Positions 10,180 through 21,748 of a stretch of 64,000 nucleotides of DNA are shown here, piece after piece. Position 1 is the first letter of the stretch, and every line of letters begins with the position of its first letter. A program made the position numbers and the translations under genes. Source of the DNA: Meconema thalassinum (Eukaryota > Arthropoda > Insecta > Orthoptera > Tettigoniidae); contig OX336389.2 of NCBI GenBank assembly GCA_946902985.2, forward strand, positions 978,642,084-978,706,083. The letters are read 5' to 3'. The notes under the pieces are model-generated. The model made no database searches and was not told the origin of the DNA. It saw only the letters and a list, made by a program, of their open reading frames with translations.

Positions 10180-11656
10180 CACTGGTCAAAACAATTAGGG
10201 GATCAGATGAGATATCTAGGTTCTGACGTATTGTTATCGGCAGAATGACCTAAACTGGTTCGTCGTCTTTCTGTCGGTTCTACGGAGTGGAGACAACAAC
10301 AACAACACGGCAACCGAAACAGTGGTAATAACAGAAAGTTGCTGCAGAGGGGGTTGGTGTGGACGTGTGTTTACTCTACCGAACGAATGACACGAACAGT
10401 TGGGTTCAGATGGTGTAGTGAGCAGGTAGTGCAATGCAACAACAACGTGACTTACCAGAAGGTACGGCATGGAGAGCCATTGGAAGGTTGGAAGCAGGAC
10501 AGACACAGAGGGAGGTGGCTGCAGCTACTGGAGTATCCCAAAGTGTAATTTCCAGGACCTGGACGCGATTTCAGACAACAGGAACCGTTAAAAGAAGGCC
10601 AGGCCAAGAGATGACCGTTATCTCCGGTTTAAGGCCCGTCGAGACAGGAGGCTGAATGCAACTCAGCTGCAACGCACCCCTCAGGCGGCAACAGGACGCG
10701 CAATATCAACACAAACAGTCCAAAATCGCCTTCGGGAAAGTGGCCTTAACGCACGGAGGCCTATGGTGTGTGTCCCATTAAAACCACGCCACCGATTAGC
10801 CCGCAGAAACTGGGCGGAGGAACATCAGGATTGGCGTCGTAACGAATGACACCGGGTTTTGTTCACAGATGAGTCAAGATTTTGTGTTCAGCCGGACAAT
10901 CGTCGTTCCCTCAACTGGAGTGAACGTGGAACTCGGAACAATCCCGCGTATGTGCCGGAAACAGCACCATATCATGGTGGTGGACGAATGGTGTGGGCAA
11001 GAGTCGGTATTGGTGGACATACGGACCTCTATGTCGTTCAGAATTGCGCTTTGACTGCTCAGAGGTATCGAGACGAGATCCTTCGACCGTTTGTTGTGCC
11101 CTACGCTGGTGCCATAGACGATGGGTTCATTCTGGTCGACGATAACGCATGTCCCCACAGAGCTGCACTGCTGGACAACATGCTTGACGACGAGGGCACT
11201 GAACCAATGGAGTGGCCTGCTTGTTCACCGGACTTAAAAACGATTGAGCATGTCTGGGATGCACTTGGCAGATGCATTGCAGCTAGACCAGCACCTCCCA
11301 CAACGGTTGCCGAGCTGGATATTGCACTCATGGAAGAATGGCCAAATATCCCTCAAGAGCTTATTAATAACCTCATACTGTCCATGCCACGCAGGTGTGC
11401 AACTGTCCTGGCCGTCCGAGGTGATCACACACCATATTAGAGGGCAACGAGAATGACTTTTTCACCATTATGTTAGGCCCATGGTGCCTCGCTCGAAGTA
11501 AACACTATGTAAACCTCCAGTAAAGAGTTGATACAGCACAATATCGTACTGTAGCACACACAAATTACAATTGTAACCGAACTCTGAATAAAAGATGTTA
11601 CCATATGTATCTTGTGAATGATATCTCACCTGATCCCCTAATTGTTTTGACCAGTG
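10180..11656 (+). mobile_element. Tc1-like element, decayed, ends intact
   Basis: A 1,477-bp element with TA on both sides (10178-10179, 11657-11658). Terminal inverted repeats of about 37 bp start CACTGGTCAAAACAATTAGG and differ at one base only. The transposase inside is broken. Family and repeat sequence differ from the element at 1357-2821. Confidence 0.93.
10434..11440 (+). pseudogene. Tc1-like transposase (DD34E), frameshifted
   Basis: The N-terminal frame gives a helix-turn-helix (EAGQTQREVAAATGVSQSVI, then RTWTRFQTTGTVKRRPGQ). A frameshift follows, and a TGA at about 10846-10848 cuts the segment ahead of the catalytic core. The core is then open: FTDESRF with the first Asp, VDDNACPHRA with the second, and Glu in SPDLKTIEH, 34 residues on. 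Family members have NP where this copy has KT, so the motif is damaged too. The C-terminus MPRRCATVLAVRGDHTPY is natural. Confidence 0.9.
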
Positions 11657-11658
11657 TA

Positions 11659-12137
11659 TAACGGTACTTGTAGAGAAAGACGAGTGTTCTGCTGGGGTAT
11701 TCTTTGAAGGGGAGCCTATTTCAAGGTGATGCCATTCACTGTCACAGTTGTGAAGATGAGGTTTTGATGCAGGAAATGAACCCTAACAAGTGACTGCTCA
11801 TTTATTGGGGATACCACTGGGAGGTGTAGGAAAGAGTACATATCACGGCACTCCCCCACCCTATAAAGGGTAAACATCAACTTAACATTTTTGAATGTAT
11901 GGGTGTACATCATCACCTTCTTCACTTACAAGCCGTGGCATTACTCTTGGAAACGCCATCCATTTGCCATCTGGTAGGCTTAGAGCAAGCACAAAGTAAT
12001 TGCTAACACATAGATTTTGACCCGAAATGTTTCCGAAAATACATTGGAACATAACGTCCACTAAATCCACACATAAATATTATCATGCTATGTACTGTCA
12101 ATTCTCGATAAGGAAATACTAAAATGCTTTGCTGTAC
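11659..12137. other. Spacer, no gene recognised
   Basis: Nothing identifiable on either strand between the Tc1-like element and the start of the hAT element. Confidence 0.5.
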
Positions 12138-13482
12138 CTTAGGGTGACCAGACGTCCCATTTAAACGGGACTGTCCCTTCTTTTCGTTATGTGTCCCGCC
12201 AATCTTTTAACGGGACGCCAAATGTCCCGTTTTTCCATGCTTGGCAATAGCCTGGTAATTTTTCTTCGCTTCGTTTTGTGTTTTAATTTATATTTGTGTC
12301 ATTTCGGTCTCATTCGTTCGTTATACTTTTTTTTACTGAGGTCTAGATGGGACTCGAATGCTCGAGGGAACCCAATCGGGCCAGGAAAAAAAAAATCTCT
12401 GGTTTCCGCTAGCTCTCCCATTCCGGGTAGCTACCGCCAGGGAGCAGATTTAACGCTTGGAGAGGCGAGCTTGCTGCATTGCGCTCCATTGACTGTTGTT
12501 CGCTTTGGTGGAGATACGTGTGCGTATGACTATGGGGAAAAGAAAGTGTACTTTCTCCAAAACCCTGAAAGAAGAGTTTCCTTTCTTGAAGGAAAACACA
12601 CCGTTTACGAAGGTGGAATGTACTTTATGTCGTTCACTTTTTTCCATTGAGCACGGGGGACGTGCCGATATTACACAGCACATTAAGAAGAAGAAACACA
12701 TGTTGGCAGTTTCCGTGAGAACTTCCAGCAGCATAACTTCCTATGTAAGTACGAATGGACTACAAACTGAGGAAGATAAACGTATCGCTGCTAAGGGCTG
12801 TTTGCATTTCATACTGCAAAACACAACCATTCTTTCCGTTCTATGGACTGCACAGCTGTTATCATCAAGGAACTATTTGAGAAGAAATTCACGTGTTCCA
12901 GGACAAAGTGCGAATCAATTCTGGTGAACGTTTTATCGCCGTATGCAATGCATGAAGTGCAATCAGAACTTAAAAATGCTAAGTATGTGTCTGTGATGGT
13001 TGATGCATCAAATCACAAAACCTTGAAATTAGTGCCGATCCTAGTTAGGTATTTCATTCCTACCAAAGGTGTTCAGTGCAAAGTAATCTGTTTTCAGAAC
13101 ATTGGCGGAGAATTATTAACTAGTTATGTTCTGGAAATCATTAAAAAAAAAAAAACAATTTGGTTGACAAGATAGTCGCGTTTTGTGCAGTTAATTGTAA
13201 CACAAACTTTGGTGGGTACAAGAGGGCTGGAACAAACAACGTTTATTCTCAATTGAACAGTGTGCTCAAAATGAACATTCAAGGCATTGGTTGTGCAGCC
13301 CATGTGGTATACAATGGTGTACAAACAAGTGCAGACATTCTTCCTATTGACATAGAAACAGTAGTGAACAAAATATTTCAATATTTTCACATTTATACTG
13401 TGCGTGTGGAGGAACTGAAATCATATTGTGATTTTGTTGCTACTGAATACAAGCAGGTTCTGGGTAGTGTTAAAACTAGATA

Positions 13483-15047
13483 GGGCCGGTTCTACCACAT
13501 CCGGGCAAAGGGGCCGATAACTTGCCCTTCGGAATAAGTAAGAATTTCCGTTCGACCATCAACATGTAGCGCTATCGGCGGTATAAACTTCGTCTACCCG
13601 GAGTGTAAATTGTCGGGAGCTTCGAGAGGCCAATAAAGCATTACCAGCCAGATTTGAGCCGTGCGTAAGGGTTTCTTTGCATCGTCTATGCTGTACATAA
13701 CCTCTTCATAAATTACTAATAATACAATTAGAATCATTTGGTAATTTTGTTGTCACATAATGATATAATTACAATTATTAATTAATTATAAGGGATGTAA
13801 CAGTTACTGAGCATATTTTATTTTAAGGCTATGGAAGAGCTAATTGACGTCCTGGAAATGTATAACTTTTTGTCGACGTGGAAGAAGACGCAGTCACACG
13901 TCCAAGACGGAACAGAGATCGGCTGGAGCATAGTGAAATTTGGTCGAATGAGGAATTCTTCGTCCGGTTCAGGCTGCAAAAGCCAACAGTTTTATATTTG
14001 ATGCGGTTGATTGGACATGAAATACGACCGCCTAGTGATTACCGTACGGAACCAACATAGATTTCAAAATATTATCTCAATTACATGTTTAGGAATACTG
14101 TATGAAGCGCTCATATAATTTAATAAATTCGCACACGTGTGCATGAGAAATACAGAGTGAACAGGACATTATTCAGGTTCTGTACCGTACTATACATTGC
14201 CATTGACTTGGTGTTTTGCTTATGCAGCATAAGACCTGATATTTGGGGCATTGCATTTTGTAGTTTTCTACATCACTAAAGCCTCGACAAACAGAACTAC
14301 GATCTTAGGCTTGTGGTGACGCGTTATACGGTCAATGGCTTTCATCATAAAATATGTGTGACAAAATCATTCCATCCGCCAAACGAAAAGTGTAAATGTG
14401 AACTTTGCAACATGACCTATCCAAGATACCTTCTATAGCTGTGCAAGAAGAGTGAAAACTCTCGTAGAATACAGCAAAGAGAACTATCTAATTATGCACA
14501 AATGTGCGCATTCCGTTCCATTCATTTTACAGAGTTTACAAACTTGTCGCTTGGAGTGTGATAATTTGATTTGACATACATTTTATGATTGAACCTATGC
14601 ACTGCAAGCCTTGTCACAACATGTCTGTAGCTCACATAGGCCTAAGCCTGTTTTCAGACTGCAAAGTAGCCTATTGCTAGAAACATATTGAAAAGCACTG
14701 CATGCTTGTCTAGTTTTCGATTATTGAGTTTGAGGTTTTGGTACTAGGCCTGGCCTATATCTTGTTGAAACCAAAGAACATGTGATATCAACAAACAACG
14801 GACAAGAGCGAAACGAAAAGAAACTTAACGCATCTAACGATAGGTGGCTCACTCATCGATTACTCAAATTTAACAAAAATCAGGCTAGCCACCATCTGTA
14901 TTTTGCTATTAGGTTCCTGGCAGCTGCCCGGAACTTGCACGGAAGTGGTAGAACGCTGCCCAAGATGCACAGAGGTTTACACCGGCAGATAGTTTATCAC
15001 CCGGGTTGCTGCCCGCAACTTTTACCCGGATGTGGTAGAACCGGCCC
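13483..15047 (+). mobile_element. PIF/Harbinger element inside the hAT gene
   Basis: The 23-bp ends (13483-13505 and 15025-15047) starting GGGCCGGTTCTACCAC are identical inverted repeats. Flanking ATA appears on both sides (13480-13482, 15048-15050), a 3-bp duplication close to the TWA preferred by PIF/Harbinger. Inside is only the N-terminal part of a Harbinger nuclease. Excising it restores the hAT reading order. Confidence 0.9.
13831..14060 (+). pseudogene. Harbinger transposase N-terminal remnant
   Basis: Starts MEELIDVLEMYNF at 13831, then shifts frame to a segment with the FFVRFRLQKPTVLYLMRLIG signature found ahead of the DDE domain in PIF/Harbinger nucleases (HARBI1-like). It stops at 14060. 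The catalytic DDE domain and the usual Myb-like second gene are absent, so the element is a deletion derivative dependent on a complete relative. Confidence 0.75.
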
Positions 15048-15430
15048 ATAGTTGTCACTGTTGCCAGGAGTTACAAGAGTGATTGACATGTTTGAACCTC
15101 TAAAGTCTTATTTCATGTCTCAGGATAGGTGTCCCACATTGCTGAAACAGTTTTTTGAGAGCCCTCAGTCACTTCTTTGGCTTCATTTCATACAAAGCCA
15201 ACTGAAAATGTTCACAAATTCAATCGAAAAGTTGGAAAGAACCAAGATTTCTGCCACTGAAGTAGCTGAAGAATTAGAATTGCTTAAAGAAAAAGTCAAC
15301 AACAGGAAAATTAGTAAGTTTCAAACTTCAGTTATTTCTTCAATTTTAATGAACTTAGTAAATGAAGGTATTTTCACCAGTCCAGATATGAAACAACTAC
15401 CAATTTATTTTATGACACTTTTTTAAGTTA

Positions 15431-16349
15431 CAGTGCTCTCTCGGTAATCCGGCAGATATCGGACCAGAGCACTGCCGGATTACCGAAAACTCCGGATTAC
15501 TGGAAAATATTGAGAAAAACTCAGATATCATTTGAAAATCAGTTTTTTGGTAACAACCGCCAAAATAAACCGCTCTCGTCCGCATTGTAAACTTGGTCAG
15601 GAGTTAAATCCATTCCTTGGATAACCTGTTTGAACCTTCAACAGCACTTTCGTCACATGAAAGTTTCCCACCTGTTGTACTTAGCAGTCTAATTCCATAA
15701 CTTCTTTGAATTTCTGCAACCATCCCTCGCTGGCTCGGAAATCATCCTTTTTTGTAATTTTCCGGTAAAATTCCCTAGCCTTTCCTTTAAGGATTTCACC
15801 AGAAATTGGTGTAGGCTATGCCTACCACGTTCTTGTAAAAACCAAATCATAGAGGCTATCGTTAACTTGAGGATTTTCACCAGTTTTCAATGTCTGTAGT
15901 TTACTTTTTAAATTTTCATTAGTCTTAAAAAACGACTTTATTTTATCACTGTTTTTTCTTAAGTCATGAACTGTAGCTCGACCAACACCGTATTCGTTAG
16001 CAACACTAGTTAACGTTTCGCCCTTATCAAGCCGCTTTAGGATTTCATGTTTATCTAACAAAGATGGAGTTTTATGTTTACGTTTTTTCTGCACGGATGC
16101 CATCTTTAACACAACACTACTACAGTACAACTGTCCTACACTAAGCACCTGAGGGGGGCGTGCGTGAGTCATCGCTCTTGGCGCCAATGCATTGTTTACT
16201 CAGACACTAGTCTTGTCACTGCGGGGGAAACATTGTACAGTATTGGGGACGCATTATCAAATCAGGTGTTGAGCTCGTACTCTAATACAAAACGCTGGAT
16301 TACTGGGAGTACCGGAGAGCTGAGATGCCGGATTACAGAGGGAGTACTG
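15431..16349 (-). mobile_element. Tigger/pogo-type element inside the hAT gene
   Basis: A 919-bp insert with related inverted ends (CAGTGCTCTCTCGGTAATCC and, inverted from the right end, CAGTACTCCCTCTGTAATCC) and TA on each side (15429-15430, 16350-16351). Removing it rejoins the hAT codons FLSYLEKW with one extra T. It carries only the DNA-binding part of a transposase on the minus strand. Confidence 0.9.
15822..16103 (-). pseudogene. Tigger transposase DNA-binding domain remnant
   Basis: Likely start ATG at 16103 (MASVQKKRKHKT). It contains the CENP-B-like helix-turn-helix KHEILKRLDKGETLTSVANE, then YGVGRATVHDLRKN, as in Tigger and jerky-type proteins. No DDE_1 catalytic domain follows. 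Non-autonomous derivative. Confidence 0.85.
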
Positions 16350-16379
16350 TATTTAGAAAAGTGGGCTTCTGCATTTTGA

Positions 16380-16740
16380 GAAAATGCAGGAGAAAAATGA
16401 GGACGGGGACAGGACCACGATTGAGGCAGTAAATAGTGTGGTTAAACTACAATGTCACAAAGCGGCAGGAGTACATGAAATTAGGCCAGAAATGGTAAAT
16501 TACAGTGGGAAAGCAGGGCTGAAATGGTTGATTAGGATACTCTATTTGGCATTGGATTTAGGAAGCTACACTCTGACTGAACAAAAGCAGTACTCGCCCC
16601 AATTTTATAAAAGGTAACACGTACGATTGCAACAATTATAGAGTGCATTTCCTTGATAAGTGTTCTGGGCAAAGTGTACTCAGGGATCGTATAAAGGAGA
16701 GTTAAATCATTGGCTGAGAGCAAGATGGATGAAAACCAGT
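16380..16740 (+). pseudogene. RTE-like LINE fragment
   Basis: The translation EKNEDGDRTTIEAVNSVV, then CHKAAGVHEIRPEMV, matches the region ahead of the reverse-transcriptase core in the copies at 39115 (+) and 49140 (-). It then decays with frameshifts through the segment before the DENQ motif. Truncated at both ends. Confidence 0.75.
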
Positions 16741-16865
16741 ATGCATGGGGTTGGCAATACTGTACTTGTACATAATTCATGCGGATAATGGCTGACACAG
16801 CTGGAATTTTACTATATAAATCGTAATTTACAAAGGGAAGGCGGGTGAGTTATAGACTAGTTTGC

Positions 16866-17600
16866 CAGGCGTCCTGGATTTTATGGGTCAGTCCGGTATT
16901 CGTGCTAGATGTTCCCTGTCCCGGACAATTCTTATCCGGGACGGTTATAGTCCTTTATTTCTGAGCGTTTTGAAACTCAAAAGAAATGTGTCTGTGTTCA
17001 CACCTCTCTGGTATACTATTTCCTTCAACAAGTTCTCTTTGGGTCTTTCTGTCTAAAGTTTTCATAGCAAAGAGTACTGTACTTACTCTGGTATATTCGT
17101 CTGTAAAGACTGAAGATACTCTTTGGTTCATTGCTTACAATTTTGGCGAGTTTTGTGTTGACCAGCCTGACGGATATGATGGGTAATAATGGACAATTGT
17201 AGTCGGTGCCGCGTGTGCCGTGCTCATTTCATTTGACTAATTTCTGTCGTAAAAGTATTAATAAACTGTGCTGTGATGTCAATATAACTTCTGTAAAATC
17301 ATTCTTAACGGAAGTTCACTAGTTGTCGATTATGTCACGCACCAATTTCCTCGATAACACACCTGTCCCTTATTTTGTTTTCAAGAATCTGACAACCCTG
17401 GTTATAGACAGCGGAGGAGTAAACAGCATAATTTGCAGATCTATTTTGAATCATTTTATGGCTAATTTCAGCAATTTAGAAAATATTATCGTGGATTCTC
17501 ATCTCCATCACTGTCACCATCTGCTTTCCCAAAGATATTGGTACAGTATGCACTGTTGTCGATGAATCATTCTGGCACAAGCTTTAAATTTGGTCAGTTG
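16866..17600 (+). other. Possible second hAT 5' end, then unrecognised sequence
   Basis: The sequence at 16866-16945 (CCAGGCGTCC, then CCCGGACA) aligns in the same orientation with the hAT left end at 12138-12230, suggesting another truncated hAT end. The rest, including an 80-codon frame at 17323-17565, matches nothing I know. Confidence 0.35.
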
Positions 17601-17614
17601 GGCATTTCATGTGG

Positions 17615-17980
17615 TTGTCGTTTCATTTGAGAGCCTTGGACATTGCGGTCATTTAGCACTGTGTACTAGGGCGATTGTAGAATTTGTCTGATAACCTGTG
17701 TTGTTGTTGTGTAAGTGCTAGTGTGTGTATTTGTGATTCAGGTGAGGATCAGGAAGGAGGTGGCCATGGCCTTAGGTTGGGTACCACCCTAGCATTTTCC
17801 TGGAGAAGTGGAAAACCACTTCCAGGAATCAAACCCACCTCTCCTCTGTTTTGCCTCACAAGGCTGATATGCCCTATTCCAGCCCTCAGACCATAATTAA
17901 ATTTCTTGGCAGAGCCGAGAATCGAACCCGAGCCTGCAAGGCGACAGACAATAATACTAGCCGTAACACCATGAGGTAGT
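17615..17980 (-). repeat. SINE family B, near full length
   Basis: On the minus strand the head (box B GGTTCGATTCTCGG) is followed by the family body, with GGTTTGATTCC, and the 3' module with GTACACAG. Same order as the copy at 4086-4472. Confidence 0.8.
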
Positions 17981-18661
17981 CAATTGGGTATTTCAAATTG
18001 TTATGTGATTGGTGTAAAGGCATTCATGTACTTAATAGAAGGATAGTGCATTATTACTAGAGACGGGAATTTGCCTATTTTATTCCTGTGTTTAGAAACG
18101 TAGGCTTTCGAGATATAAATCCGTTTTAGGTTCTTTAGGCTAGATTTCGTTGGTTTTATTGTGCCTATAAATGCCTATTTCAAGGGTTTGTGCCTATTTG
18201 GAGTATAATTGCCTATTTGATGCCTTTAAACTGTATTTTAAAGTATTGCAGCTGGTGTGCTAGACAGAATTATATTCACATTTCTCAATATGTGTTTACC
18301 CCACGAACAAGAATGGGAATTCTCGGAATTCACCAGAAATAGCGCCTGGGATCTCGATATTAAGCCTCCATACTTAACAACCCTTCGTTTTGTATTTCGC
18401 TTTTCTTTTTATTGAAAATTTACCCGTTAGTATGTGTGTGAATTAATATCATAAACTTTATGCTGATTGAATTACAAAAGAACTAACTTAGTGCCATGTT
18501 TTCGCGTTTTTTCAATCTCGATATTAAGCCTCTAAAGTTAAAAACTCTTCGTTATCAGGTATCGTCCCCTTCAAAAGCCGCGTTAGGTTGGCGCTGCAAC
18601 CTAACTGTGAATTAATATACAGTATATCCTGTTCGCGCCAGAGTGTTGAATGGGCAGACAA

Positions 18662-19265
18662 GAGGGATGCGATCCAGCTGGCAGTGAAAATGCCGCGGCG
18701 ATCACAGTGGGTTGGTGCTGTAACCTATCTTGTGTTGAAACAGGCAGTTTAAAGCAGCTTGGAGGGATGCGATCTAACTGGCAGCGGGTGTAGCATGGCC
18801 TCTTACCGAGATAGATGGAAACTTGGTGGTCCCGTCTTGAACCACTGTTGCCATGCAGCCATGAGGGATGCGATCCAGCTGGGAGTGAAAATGCCGCGGT
18901 GATCACAGTGCATTGGTGCTGTAACCTATCTTGTGTTGAATGGACAGGCAGTTTAAAGCAGACAGGAGGGATGCGATCCAGCTGGGAGTGAAAATGCCGC
19001 GGCGATCACAGTGTGTTGGTGCTGTAACCTATCTTGTGTTGAATGGACAGGCAGTTTAAAGCAGCCAGGAGGGATGTGATCCAGCTGGGAGTGAAAATGC
19101 AGCCGCGATCAGTGCGTTGGTGCTGTAACTTATCTTGTGTTGAATGGACAGGCAGTTTAAAGCAGCTTGGAGGGATGCGATCTAGCTGGCAGTGGGTGTA
19201 GCATGGCCTCTTACCAAGATAGATGTAAACTTGGTGGTCCCGTTTCGAGCTACTGTTGCTATGGA
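18662..19265 (+). repeat. Tandem array, about 100-bp period, two unit types
   Basis: Six starts of GAGGGATGCGATC at about 18662, 18761, 18862, 18965, 19069 and 19169 define a period near 100 bp. Units are of type A (containing GTGAAAATGCCGCGGCGATC) or type B (containing GGTGTAGCATGGCCTC) in the order A-B-A-A-A-B. The array lies wholly inside the hAT copy 2. Confidence 0.9.
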
Positions 19266-19479
19266 GATGACTGGCCTTGCTATTACTTCATCAGTTTATT
19301 TTCTGCTTTTATTAGCCTTTGCTTGAGTGCAAAAAGGCCGAAATCAGAAGAATGAGAAAGACTATAGAAAATTCCTGTAGCCAGCTGTTCCTTCTGGGTC
19401 CTAAACTATGTGTATGCAAAATTTGGTTGGGATTGGTGGAACGGTGTAGATTTGTATACGGAACAAATCCACCCACCCA

Positions 19480-19510
19480 CATACATACATACATACATAC
19501 ATAGGCCTAC
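19480..19510 (+). repeat. CATA tetranucleotide microsatellite
   Basis: Short run of CATA repeats in the hAT copy 2 interior. Confidence 0.85.
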
Positions 19511-19753
19511 ATACAGACTTTCACTTTTATATATAAGATAAGTATGTTATTAAATTATAAGTTGCTTATTGTTAATTCTTTTTATAGTAATTAAATATGT
19601 TATTAAATTAAAAGAAATTTTTTCATGCCTATTTTGTTGCCTATTTTACACGTTAGTGCCTATTTACATGCCTATTTTGGCTATTTTAAGAGCCTATATG
19701 CCTGCCTATTTTAACTGTTTTTAATGCCTATAATTCTCGTCTCTAATTATTAC

Positions 19754-21255
19754 AGTACAGTATTATTAGTATTATCTAATACCTAGGTGTATTAGCACCA
19801 GCATCAGAACAGCATGCCATCTCCTAGTGTCAATAACACTGGAGTGTGAATGCCATCCCTCTTGCCACATACTATACCATGACTCACTGATAGATGGATG
19901 TAAACAGTTAACAGCACACTCACTTCAGTATGGCAAAGACTCACTGACAAGTAATAAGTAGAATTGCGACCCACTGCCCAACTTGTATAGGGTACTATCA
20001 GTTGCTTTTGTTTGGTATATTTCATGTTGTAAGATCATGAAGTAAAGAATCTAAATCCATGTATAGTTGCCTCTACGAGTAGAGAACCTTTTACCTGACA
20101 CCAGCCATCCAAAGTGACAGGTTCATGAGGAATTACTTCTGGTGATAACTACCAACACATCGAGTGGTTCTCTCTCAAAACCTTTGCTCGATATTTTCAC
20201 AAGCCAGCTAGGCATAGGTCAGAATTATGGCTTTATGGGCTCAAGGCTCTTTACTCTTGCAGGCAACTATGACAATGTTTCAAGTTTATCATGTGCTATT
20301 CGCAAGCGTTAATGTCTTAGACTGATGGAAAACAACTATAGAACACTGTATTGCGGTATAGGGACATGCTACGCAGTGCACGGATTCCACTTCAGAGTGT
20401 GCGAAGGACCAATTTACCACACTCCAGATGAGGAGTGTATTTGTAAGATGTGTGGGAAGCATTGTGCAAGATATCATGTACCGAGTTGTGAACGGAGGTT
20501 ATAGCTAAAAATTTAGTAGCGACCAAGAACTGTAGATCAGTGTTGTCTCTTAAAAATTTGTGGATAAGTTAGTCAAAGGAAGTTTTATTCCTTGCACAAT
20601 GTGTGCAGTACAATTATTATTATTCTGTATTGCAGACTAGGTACTCCTGACCAACCTTCCTAGGTTTGTCACTTTTCTACAGCCTTGTTCTAGATTTTAA
20701 GAGTCTCTAAAGTTAGATGAAACAGAATGTTAGTAAACTGTCATGGATAAATTTGTAACTGGAATGCTGATCATTAGTTATATGTCACTAGTCACCGGAT
20801 AATTCTTGTAACAGGAACAGAAACTTTTAATTGACTTGTGTCCTCACAGTCCTTATGCTGGTATCACTAACTTTGTCACTTTCATAAAAGAGACCTCTGG
20901 AATAAATAAGTTACCTCCCCGTAGCGAAGCAAGTAGGCCTACATCTTATAACAGTCCAAATATAGTCATATTAAAGTCATTTATGAACCATTTAAGGAGC
21001 ATCTAATGATTCCCCTTCTAATTAACACAATTTCTCATTATTATCATCGCCTCCTAACACCGTGGTGCACGGGTGAAAGCAATGGGAAACTACAGCTGTT
21101 ATGTCCTCCCCGAGGATATGCAATTGTCTATGTACAATTACAAGTGATGGCCACTTCTTCTGTTAAATTTCAATCCGAAGGTATAACTAGTACCCTATTC
21201 CACTCTCCGGGTGGGACTACTCAAGACATGGTTAATATCACAAAAGTGACAAAAG
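19754..21255. other. Spacer, no gene recognised
   Basis: Only short frames with no recognisable similarity. No repeats found apart from scattered AGGCCTAC words. The stretch 21040-21250 may be the 5' untranslated part of the LINE fragment that follows. Confidence 0.45.
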
Positions 21256-21385
21256 GGAAACTAGATATTATATAAGTCGGAGCGTAGAATGCTAGAAGTC
21301 TGATTAGTAATGGATGGTTAGAAAACTCAGAAAGGGAAATGGATAAGTTGAAGTTGGATTTCGTTGGGATTAGTGAGGTATGCAG
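21256..21385 (+). pseudogene. RTE-like LINE endonuclease start, fragment
   Basis: The translation NARSLISNGWLENSEREMDK, then LKLDFVGISEV, matches the N-terminal strand of an apurinic-type (EEP) endonuclease as in the copy at 42240-42350. Very short, with a stop before it, and truncated after GISEV. Confidence 0.6.
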
Positions 21386-21748
21386 GCAGGCATGACTTCT
21401 CGTCAAGAGACTACAGCACTAACCGAACGACACTTAAGGTAACTGTACCGGTTTTCGTCACTGATCCAGTCGTCGTCACTCTCGTATATAAGTACAAAAA
21501 ATAAGCATGTCAACGGGTCTTTCTCAACGCACGAAGTCTTACGAGATGTGTCATACCTTCCTTGCCGATAAGGAGCAACTTTGCAAAATCATGCGTGCGA
21601 TGTAATAGGTGATTCCCAGCGTCAAACATCTCCTGTGAGCTGAGCTGTCTTGACGCGCCATTTGCTTCTCGCATGTGCTACGCACGCACACGAGTTAATT
21701 ATGTGCATGCAATGTTCCGATATTTTAAAATGTTACAAGTGCATGATA
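21386..21748. other. Spacer left of the nested Tc1-like element
   Basis: No gene seen. The sequence around 21446-21464 shares an inverted 19-bp stretch (16 matches) with 28750-28768 on the other side of the Tc1-like element. Confidence 0.4.

Larger units (their letters stand above)
12138..16377 (+). mobile_element. BED-finger hAT element, 5' part, with two nested elements
   Basis: The left end begins near TTAGGGTGACCAGACGTCCC, a typical hAT end. The transposase follows in the plus orientation from 12532 to 16377, interrupted by a Harbinger element (13483-15047) and a Tigger element (15431-16349). At 16378 it runs into an RTE-like LINE fragment. The hATC domain and the right end are not found, so the 3' portion is lost and the right boundary is approximate. 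Confidence 0.8.
12532..16377 (+). pseudogene. hAT transposase with N-terminal BED zinc finger, broken
   Basis: Start ATG at 12532 (MGKRKCTF). A BED-type finger follows: CTLCRSLFSIEHGG, then ITQH and KKKKH. The catalytic core begins VMVDASNHK (first Asp) and continues to GIGCAAHVVYN and EELKSYCDFVATEYKQVLG. Frames shift near 12840 and in a 13-A run near 13143-13155. The second catalytic position reads FCAVNCNTNFGG, where relatives have Asp in place of Val. After the Harbinger insertion the frame resumes (LSLLPGVTRVIDMFEPLKSY), the conserved TRW having become TR-stop. After the Tigger insertion it ends SYLEKWASAF. Not functional. Confidence 0.88.
18058..19745 (+). mobile_element. hAT element with AATAGGCA repeats (copy 2), satellite-filled
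   Basis: Ends TAGAGACGGGAATT / AATTCTCGTCTCTA lie between exact 8-bp duplications ATTATTAC (18050-18057 and 19746-19753). The first 290 bp and the last 130 bp match the element at 7672-9369 in inverted orientation, including the AAATAGGC arrays. After about 18350 the interior differs: a repeated CTCGATATTAAGCCTC motif (18354, 18517) and then a tandem array. No transposase is recognisable, so this is a non-autonomous sibling. Confidence 0.92.

Noticed and set aside
12189..12650. 153-codon plus-strand frame at the hAT 5' end
   Set aside because: It overlaps the hAT end and the real BED-finger frame in another phase, so it is a shadow.
18601..18906. 101-codon minus-strand frame
   Set aside because: It lies across the tandem array and repeats with its period, so it is a shadow of the satellite.
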